NCBI GenBank assembly: GCA_949752735.1
Contig: OX457036.1
Span: 98,251,761 to 98,315,760 of the forward strand
Source of the DNA: Lumbricus terrestris
Taxonomy: Eukaryota; Annelida; Clitellata; Crassiclitellata; Lumbricidae
DNA length: 64,000 bases
Direction of reading: 5' to 3'
Part shown: one piece after another, positions 57,617-64,000 of the stretch
Layout of the letters: each line of letters opens with the position of its first letter
How positions within the stretch are numbered: the first letter of the stretch is position 1
Notes under the pieces: generated by a model
The model's input: the letters and a program-made list of their open reading frames with translations, nothing else
What the model was told of the DNA's origin: nothing
Database searches by the model: none
Translations under genes and position numbers: made by a program

Positions 57617-60478
57617 TCATGTCATGTCGCCATCGTCGCATCGCGACGGTTGGCTACATGAATGGATCTTTAATGCCCAGAGTCTTCTGTCCCTTGCCGC
57701 TCTCATTAAGTCAGAGCCTACAAGTCCTGTCCAGTTCAGAACGTTGTCGATCCAAGATATCCTCGGCCTTCCTCGTCCTCGGTTCCCCTCCACAAAACCC
57801 GTCATGATGCTGCTTTCGATGCTATCGTTTTGCTGTCTCATGCTATGACCAAAATATCGAAGTTTTCGAATTTTGGTGTGGGCCAATAGTCCTCTTCTGG
57901 CTCCCGCTGACATATACACTTGTTCGTTGGTCATCATTTTTGTCCATGGAATTCTCATCAGCTTTCTGATACACTTGTTCTCAAATGCTTGAATTCGCTT
58001 TTCTTCATCCTTCTTCAGAGTCCATGCTTCGCATCCATACGTCGCTACTGGCCACACCAAAGCCTTCATCAACCGCAATTTGGTGTCGATGCTGACTGAT
58101 TTGTTCTTCCAAATCTTCGTCAATTTGGTCATGACAGTCATCCCCATGGCTAGCCTCGATTTAACTTCATTCACACAATTCCCATCTTTTGCTATCCTGC
58201 TCCCTAAATATACAAAGGAGTTCACTTGTTCTAGTTTTTCCGTGCCCACCACCGTTTCGAGCACCTCCTCAGTATTCGTCATAACTTTCGTCTTTGTTAC
58301 GTTGATCGACATGCCATATTCTTCTGCAGCACTTGCGACTTGTTTCACTAGCTCTTGCAGTTCTTCTGGTGTTGTGGCCAGTTGGACGATATCGTCTGCA
58401 TATCTCAGATTGTTGATGGTTCTTCCGCCAATCCTGAATCCACCGGCGAAACCTGCTAGTGCCTTTCGCATAATTTGTTCCGCTAAAATGTTAAACAGAC
58501 ATGGGGAGAGGTTGCAGCCCTGTCGAACACCTTTTTTAACCTTGAACCATGCCGAAGTGTGGTCGTCTGTTCTGACATTTGCCCGTTGTTGTCTGTACAA
58601 ATTTCTTAGCAGCTGGACTAGATGAGGTGGAAAGCCCATTTCGAGCATGGTCAGCCATAGCTGATCGTGTCGGACCCTGTCAAAGGCCTTAGTAAAGTCA
58701 ATGAAACAAAAGTAGAGTGGTTGATTTCTTTCTCTTGCTTTCTCTATTATGATCCTGAGGTTCACAATCTGGTCTCTTGTACCTCTTCTTGGTCTAAAGC
58801 CCGCTTGTTCCTGGGCAATCTCCATTTCGAGCTTGTTTTGCATGCGGTCTAGCATAACGCGCAGCAAAATTTTGCTTGCGTGCGAGACCAGTGCGATGGT
58901 TCTGTAATTGTCACACTGGAGCGGGTCACCCTTCTTGGGGAGTGGGATGAATGTTGATTGAGTCCATTCTTCCGGCCATACTCCGGTCTCCCACACCTCC
59001 GTACATATCTCATGTAGTTTGGTCACTGTCATCTCTCCTCCAAACCTCAGTAATTCAGCTGCCACGTCATCCGGACCTGGTGCCTTTCGTGACGCCGACC
59101 TCATTACTGCACGCTTGATCTCTTCCTTCAGCGGTGGTGGTTCCCTTTCTTGGATGTCAATCTCTACGTGCTCGTCTTCTTCGATGTATAGTTCCTCGCA
59201 GTATTCTTTCCATTTTTGATTCACTCTCTCTGGTTCGACAATTTTCTTGCCGAAGGCATCCCTGATGGCCGTGGTACGAGGGACGAACGATCCCGTAAGC
59301 TGCTTCACTGTTTGAAAGACTGGTCTACTATTACCCTTTTTCGCGTTTTCCTCTAATTCGCTACACAATGTCTCAAGCTCTTCCTGTTTATCCCACCGCA
59401 GTCTTTTCTGTACCTCACTTCTTAGTTTTTTGTATTCTGTGGGGGATTTTGTTTTGGCCTCGCGTTTCTTTCCAATCCATTCAAAAGTGTCGCTGGAAAT
59501 CCAGTTCTTGCGTTTATGGTGATCCCTTAGTATTGTCGCCTTTGCAGCACCCAAGGTGACTTCCTTCAATTGGCGCCATAATTCATCTGGAGTTCTCGAT
59601 TCGTCCATTCCTTCCAATACTTCGAATCTGTTCGTCACTTCCAGTTGGTATTGTTGCCCAACCTGGCTATTTTTGAGTTTCTCAAGATCCAAGAGTAACG
59701 GTTTATTCACTCGCTTCTTTTTAAATCTCAGTTTCATCGTCAGAATCACTAGGTTGTGGTCGGAATCGCAATCTGCGTTGAGACATACGCGTGCATCGTT
59801 GACCGATTGTTTCCACTGTTTGCTGATCAGTATGTAGTCTATTTGTGTTCTAGTGAATTCATTTGGACTCTTCCATGTATATCTGTGTCTGTTGTGCAGA
59901 CGGAAGAGAGTATTGGTGATAACTAGTCCGTGTTCCGCGCAGAAATCCACCAAAATCTGTCCTCTATCGTTTCTATTCCCGTGTCCATATTTCCCAAGGA
60001 CGTCGGTCTCAGTTGCGTCTTCTCCTACTCTGGCGTTGAAATCTCCTGTGATCAGAAGTATGTTTCGCTTGGGAACCTCTGAGATAGCGCGATCCAGGTC
60101 TTGGTAGAATTGTTCGATTTCTTCGTCTTGTTTGTCAGCAGTTGGCGCGTAACACTGGATTATTGTCATGTCTCTCGGTTTTGATGCAAATGTGGACGAT
60201 ATTACTCTGTTGCTTATTGTGTTGTATGATGCCAAGCATGAGGCGGTGTTCTTGTTTATCCAGATTGCCACTCCATGATGTTCCCGTCCAGATGTAGTCC
60301 TACCTGAGTAGAGCACGGTGTGACCATCCAACGTCTTAAAATGTCCATTACCCGACCACTTGGTTTCTGACAGTCCACAAATACTGATGCCTTGTCTCTC
60401 CATTTCGTTTCCAAGCATCGACAGCTTGCCTATAGTGTGTTGAGTCCTCTCACGTTCCATTGTCCAATTATAACGCAA
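57617..60478 (-). CDS. LINE endonuclease/reverse transcriptase
   Basis: 953-aa frame. The AP-endonuclease domain occupies about residues 15-250: GLSETKW, CYAPT, ITGDFNARVG and the catalytic SDHN in the DCDSDHNLV segment. The reverse transcriptase follows at about 430-720: PGPDDVAAELL, YRTIALVSHASKILLRVML, CFIDFTKAFDRVRHDQLW, KGVRQGCNLSP and catalytic RYADDIVQLA. The C-terminal part has YGCEAWTL and RGRGRPRISW, as in RTE-like proteins annotated as craniofacial development protein 2-like. The N-terminal first strand of the endonuclease (IIGQWNVRGLNT) is in a different frame at 60430-60654, so this copy has a one-base frameshift near 60430-60440. Confidence 0.9.
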   Translation of the reverse strand: MRYNWTMERERTQHTIGKLSMLGNEMERQGISICGLSETKWSGNGHFKTLDGHTVLYSGRTTSGREHHGVAIWINKNTASCLASYNTISNRVISSTFASKPRDMTIIQCYAPTADKQDEEIEQFYQDLDRAISEVPKRNILLITGDFNARVGEDATETDVLGKYGHGNRNDRGQILVDFCAEHGLVITNTLFRLHNRHRYTWKSPNEFTRTQIDYILISKQWKQSVNDARVCLNADCDSDHNLVILTMKLRFKKKRVNKPLLLDLEKLKNSQVGQQYQLEVTNRFEVLEGMDESRTPDELWRQLKEVTLGAAKATILRDHHKRKNWISSDTFEWIGKKREAKTKSPTEYKKLRSEVQKRLRWDKQEELETLCSELEENAKKGNSRPVFQTVKQLTGSFVPRTTAIRDAFGKKIVEPERVNQKWKEYCEELYIEEDEHVEIDIQEREPPPLKEEIKRAVMRSASRKAPGPDDVAAELLRFGGEMTVTKLHEICTEVWETGVWPEEWTQSTFIPLPKKGDPLQCDNYRTIALVSHASKILLRVMLDRMQNKLEMEIAQEQAGFRPRRGTRDQIVNLRIIIEKARERNQPLYFCFIDFTKAFDRVRHDQLWLTMLEMGFPPHLVQLLRNLYRQQRANVRTDDHTSAWFKVKKGVRQGCNLSPCLFNILAEQIMRKALAGFAGGFRIGGRTINNLRYADDIVQLATTPEELQELVKQVASAAEEYGMSINVTKTKVMTNTEEVLETVVGTEKLEQVNSFVYLGSRIAKDGNCVNEVKSRLAMGMTVMTKLTKIWKNKSVSIDTKLRLMKALVWPVATYGCEAWTLKKDEEKRIQAFENKCIRKLMRIPWTKMMTNEQVYMSAGARRGLLAHTKIRKLRYFGHSMRQQNDSIESSIMTGFVEGNRGRGRPRISWIDNVLNWTGLVGSDLMRAARDRRLWALKIHSCSQPSRCDDGDMT

Positions 60479-60654
60479 TGTCTACCATTTAGATGCTTCC
60501 TTGTTCCATCGGTCGTTTTCGTCTTCATCGGTGGTGACGTTGAGTCAGTAGCACACTTATCGGCACCCATCCTGACTCTTACGGTGGGTGTCGCGGGCCT
60601 TTTTATCCTGGGCGACGTCCGAGCCAGTATATCTTCGTTTTCATTGTGATCCAT
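60430..60654 (-). pseudogene. Frameshifted N-terminus of the LINE protein
   Basis: 74-aa frame starting MDHNENEDILART and ending IIGQWNVRGLNTL then stop. GQWNVRGLNT matches the first strand of LINE AP-endonucleases (usual form GTWNVR.L) and should be continuous with GKLSML in the 57617-60478 frame. A single-base difference separates them. Confidence 0.75.
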
Positions 60655-60860
60655 TCATGTTGTGTGGGAGAGGTTTCTAACCAACTGAGTACCCCATTCT
60701 CTTGCTGGTCACGCAGTTGATTAGCCGTTTTACCAGGTTGGACCCGGCATGCGCCTAATCATACGCTCGGTGATTGCCGTTGGGTGCATTTGAGCTCCTC
60801 ATCCGCCAACAACCGATAAGAACCCCGCTGCTGCCCGCGGTTCTAGATTTTCAGGTTAAT

Positions 60861-61850
60861 CCATAACCGGCTGCAGTTTAAAGTCATGCCCAGGAGTGAG
60901 AGAGATAAGACGTGGATTCAAGGAAATAAAATATCGTTTGAGATGTAAACAACGAGCGCTTTTACTTTGTTGCTAGGCAACGCTCATTGTGACGTCGCAT
61001 GATGCTATAACCGCTTGCGGTTTGAGATTATGAAATCAAATTCTGAATTTCTGCAGATGTACGTTACCCTTTTCAACTCAAAAATTCGCAAAATTCCGTG
61101 TACAGTATATAAAAATGAGTATATATTCCAGGTCTTGGCATTGAAAGGAAAACAACGGTGTAAAAAGCGTGTTCTAACGAGCTTGCGTTACTTTAAAAAA
61201 ATTAAATCATAAGGTAGAAAAATCCATCGACTGACTGCTGTTACGTCATCACTCACTGCTATTCTAGTTACGGTATATCATGATTCTCATTACCAACATA
61301 TAATTCAATTTCTGGTCGTTTTGCAATACATACCTTAATTCTTGTATTTTCACAGTCTATACACATTAAATCAATTGCTTTTCACCTTTTATTTCAATAA
61401 TGAACGTCTAAAAAATTCTAACTCAGTCCGAAATTTAGTAGGTAGGAGATTTCTTTTCCTAAAGGTCTATGACTTCCACACTTGACTTGAAGGCATGTTT
61501 CTTGTTGTCCAAATCTTTACTCATGTCTTGTTCAGAGAAAATACTTATTACCCAAAAATATCCCATCGCGTGCCTTCCCTCAACCACTTGCAAAGCCTCC
61601 ACATTATTTTGGTCATTATTATTGGTCCTTGTCAATGCAGAAGTTACCGGTACTTCTGCCAATTTGCACAAAACAATTACAATTTCATCTTGATTGCCTT
61701 TTCTGAATTTTCCTAAAACATTACTAATTTCCTGTGACTATAGTGTTTGTAAGACTAATTCCAAAACGCTGTTTTGTCCAATGTGTTATAAAGTCAATTG
61801 TATTTATTTTATATCAATTAATAATGCTAAGGATTGTTTTGATAACTTAC
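60861..61850. other. Serpin B intron 1, nothing recognised
   Basis: A/T-rich intronic sequence between the LINE and the exon 1 remnant. No exon, RNA gene or element could be supported. Confidence 0.5.
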
Positions 61851-61886
61851 ATGAAACTGACTGGAAGTAGCCCAGCATCATAGTAC
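61851..61886 (-). pseudogene. Serpin B exon 1 remnant, cut by LTR insertion
   Basis: The minus strand encodes YYDAGLLPVSF then AT before a GTAAGT donor. This matches the end of serpin A exon 1 (YYDAAPLPASF, same donor and phase). Homology stops at 61886, where the TGTAACGC terminus of an LTR begins. The rest of exon 1 (about 480 nt in serpin A) is absent from the window. Confidence 0.82.
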
Positions 61887-63937
61887 TGTAACGCGGCATA
61901 TAATTTGGGTTATAATTTACGGTCGCCATTTTGGATCCGCCATCTTTTCATTTATAGAGCGCCTGTTCTCGGGTAATATTATTTTATTTCTGATATCGTG
62001 TCTGACACGAATCTCAACGACCGACAATCGCAGTCGATGTTTTTGGCAATCGTTCGCTGTATAAACTTCCCCGTCTCGCTCTGCAGCTGGGAGCTGTAGC
62101 AAAACGGAGGAGGTGAAGTTGACTGACTGCCATCAGCGATATTTTCGGACGACCAGGCGGCATGATGCAAAGTGTCAAAGCGATACATTCAGGCAGATAA
62201 GAGAGGGGTAAGATAGACGGACGGAAAAGGACAATCCGCCCACGCACCGATGCCTGATGGAGAGTGAGGGCAATACAGCCAGACGGACATGAGATAAGGG
62301 AGAGGTAAAGAGAAGGATACAAAGACTCTGTCACATGACACTCGCACGTGTCGAAATTGCGACGTTAGACTGACGCCTCGAAGGGAGAGGGAGGCCCACG
62401 TGTGCGGAAATTGAAGCTGAGTATATGCGCCGAAGGCTAGCTGGGAAACTGCGCAGTTCAGTTTTCATCCGGGACTTGTGTTGTTGACGTGAATCACGTC
62501 CTAGGAGCACTGAAGGCAGAACACGCAGAGACGTGGAAGAGGTGAGACGTAGAGGTGCGGTCAGAACTTTGCAGGTAGAAGTCGTGTTGAAGGCAGAAGA
62601 CGTTTTCGACGGAGAAGAGACGTTTTCGTGTTAAGTCAGACTCGATCGGAACTTTGAGGAGAGAAGACGTATTCGTGTTTAAGTCAGAAGCAGCCAGAAC
62701 GTTGAAGGAAGAAGATGTCTCTTGTTTAAAGTGGACGCTGTCGGAACTCAAGAAAGAACAAGATGTTTTATAGTTAATATAAAGTATAGGTATATAAGAC
62801 GAAAACGGTCAGAACTTTGAACGAACAAGACTGAAGTGATGGATCATTGCGGCTGATTCTCGTCGGCAAGATTCGCACTCGGGCTTCATCATCGGGTCAG
62901 ATCCTGGAGAAGAACATGTCAACGCCGTTCTTCGCGCCATGTCACGATGGACTCTCTTTATCTGGACATGAGGTACGAGTGGAGGGGTTTTAGGGTGATC
63001 GGTTCTTTAACTTTGGGCTACTTTTAAATTGGCCGAGGGACTTGAAAGTAAATCGGGGATTAACTTAGCTTTACTCCGGTCCAAGTGTGTTTGCATTGAA
63101 TGTCTTTGATCATAACAAGAAGCTAATAGTTAAAATATCTGACTTTGTTTATTGTTTGCATTGAGTGTAATCGAAGTTGGTTACGTAATTGATTGATTAC
63201 TTTGAATGTGGTTGTTGTTGATTGAGGATTCAATTGATGGACTATAATAAGAAACATTACTGAAATTACTGACTTTGTTCACTGATAGTGATAGAATTAC
63301 CTGTAGACCTAATTCATATTGCGCCATGGAAGAAAGTAGACCTGTAACACCTTCACAGCCGTCTAGGCCTCCCTCATCTCTGGAGGTTGTAATGGAGGCT
63401 ATAACTTCCATGCATTCATCCATGCAGTCACATGCCCGAGACACACAAGATGCGATTGCCTCGGTAAGGTCAGATGTAAGGGAGGAAATTTCGGCTGTGC
63501 ACTCCAATGTTAGAGAAGTGCTAACGGAGGTTGTGACACGCTTAGAGCGACTCGAGGCATCGCCTGTCCCAAGATCTGTTGTGGGTTCGAACTCTGGACT
63601 GGAGTCCACCGCTATTACCATCGCGGACGTGCCTTACCAGTCGACCATCAGTCTGGCAGAGTCTTCAGGCGCTAGGCCTAAAGAGTTCACCCACCTGGGC
63701 ACGCTGCGCAGAAGTGAGCGTCTGGCCCACAAGGATCCAATCTCATATAGAGAGCTTGGCAGCCGAGATGGTTGGCAATCATTCCATCGGTTGGATTTGA
63801 ACCCGAGAGTCCCCTCCTCTTATCCTCGATCCATATCTCAGGACCATGACCATGACCCACAACAGCACGCGGCCTCCTTGCCGTACGATGATCCGGAATT
63901 GGCGACTCCGGAGATGACGGTGGGGGCGGGCGTTACA
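61887..63937 (+). mobile_element. Putative 5' LTR of a second LTR retrotransposon (2051 bp)
   Basis: It starts TGTAACGC and ends GCGTTACA, perfect 8-bp inverted termini with TG...CA ends. Two bases later a tRNA-Leu-like primer-binding site begins. The body of the element and the 3' LTR lie beyond the window, so length and target duplication cannot be checked. The left half has GC-rich sequence without frames; 62500-62800 holds degenerate repeats with GAAGACGTTTTCG and TCAGAACTTTG. A GAG-GTACGAG donor-like site is near 62970. The last 612 bp are coding. Confidence 0.72.
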
Positions 63938-64000
63938 ATTGGTACCAGAAGTGGGGTACTGGTACAAATTGGTTCTAGGGATTTTGGTGAAAATAGGTCA
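63326..64000 (+). CDS. Gag-like ORF starting inside the LTR (incomplete at right edge)
   Basis: Open from ATG 63326 to the end of the window, 225 codons with no stop. Residues about 20-75 form a heptad-rich coiled coil (AITSMHSSMQSH, VRSDVREEISAVHSNV, LTEVVTRLERLEA), as in many gypsy Gag N-termini. A polar, proline-rich stretch with LRRSERLAHKDP follows. The frame passes without interruption through the LTR end (63937) and the primer-binding site (63940-63957) into the internal region. If the LTR is correctly defined, translation of Gag begins in the LTR. The complete product cannot be seen. Confidence 0.6.
   Translation, partial: MEESRPVTPSQPSRPPSSLEVVMEAITSMHSSMQSHARDTQDAIASVRSDVREEISAVHSNVREVLTEVVTRLERLEASPVPRSVVGSNSGLESTAITIADVPYQSTISLAESSGARPKEFTHLGTLRRSERLAHKDPISYRELGSRDGWQSFHRLDLNPRVPSSYPRSISQDHDHDPQQHAASLPYDDPELATPEMTVGAGVTIGTRSGVLVQIGSRDFGENRS
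63940..63957 (+). other. Primer-binding site, tRNA-Leu type
   Basis: TGGTACCAGAAGTGGGGT begins two bases after the LTR end. The first 16 bases match, from memory, the complement of the 3' end of a leucine tRNA (CCCACTTCTGGTA plus CCA). Confidence 0.7.

Larger units (their letters stand above)
57611..60860 (-). mobile_element. Near full-length RTE-like LINE
   Basis: Minus-strand non-LTR retrotransposon with an endonuclease and reverse transcriptase protein, a very short 3' UTR and an (ACATG)n tail at 57611-57626. Short tandem 3' tails are typical of RTE-clade LINEs. The 5' limit is approximate because no target duplication was found. It lies in the intron of serpin B, same strand. A truncated sister copy is at 50503-50833. 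Confidence 0.85.

Noticed and set aside
58080..58625. 181-aa plus-strand frame
   Set aside because: Antisense shadow of the LINE reverse transcriptase.

Overview
The window is nuclear DNA from an animal, most likely a marine invertebrate. Host genes are split by GT-AG introns (one GC-AG), encode typical metazoan enzymes and serpins, and sit among many eukaryotic transposable elements: Ty3/gypsy, RTE-like and L2/CR1-like LINEs, hAT, MULE, TTAA-flanked elements and tRNA-derived SINEs. A gypsy element with integrase ahead of reverse transcriptase is of a kind first described in deuterostomes. That only hints at the taxon; I cannot name the species.

Host genes, left to right. (1) 22-4492, minus: first six coding exons of a PANK4-like pantothenate kinase, running off the left edge. 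(2) 10930-16997, minus: a complete seven-exon homocysteine S-methyltransferase of 328 aa. (3) 28808-44673, plus: a mitochondrial-type phosphatidylserine decarboxylase (PISD) with four conserved exons; its first exon(s) are not resolved. (4) 46159-48197, minus: a complete two-exon secreted serpin. (5) 56137-61886, minus: a second serpin with the same exon layout, whose first exon is cut by an LTR retrotransposon at 61886/61887. Splice phases fit at every junction quoted.

The last PISD intron (30825-44364, 13.5 kb) holds a nested pair of elements. A DNA transposon of about 5.1 kb (30939-43583 once its insert is discounted) has terminal inverted repeats of about 0.7 kb and encodes an 875-aa transposase-like protein. 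A 7.5-kb LTR retrotransposon (31430-38977) has inserted into its left inverted repeat. The LTR element has two 1102-bp LTRs, a 5-bp target duplication and a single 1613-aa open frame ordered Gag-protease-integrase-RT-RNase H, the Gmr1-like order.

From 17.9 to 26.4 kb lies a broken, mainly minus-strand copy of a multi-copy cysteine-rich gene, cut by an L2/CR1-like LINE and a MULE-type MITE with a 9-bp duplication. From 45 to 56 kb the DNA is a patchwork of small hAT-type elements (most with clear 8-bp duplications), a TTAA-flanked element, LINE and SINE fragments and microsatellites. From 57.6 to 60.9 kb is a nearly full-length RTE-like LINE on the minus strand with one frameshift near the start of its endonuclease. 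The right edge is the 5' end of a second LTR retrotransposon with a long putative LTR (61887-63937); inside it a reading frame starts and continues through the primer-binding site.

The enzyme genes belong to separate pathways (coenzyme A, methionine, phospholipid) and show no sign of co-regulation.
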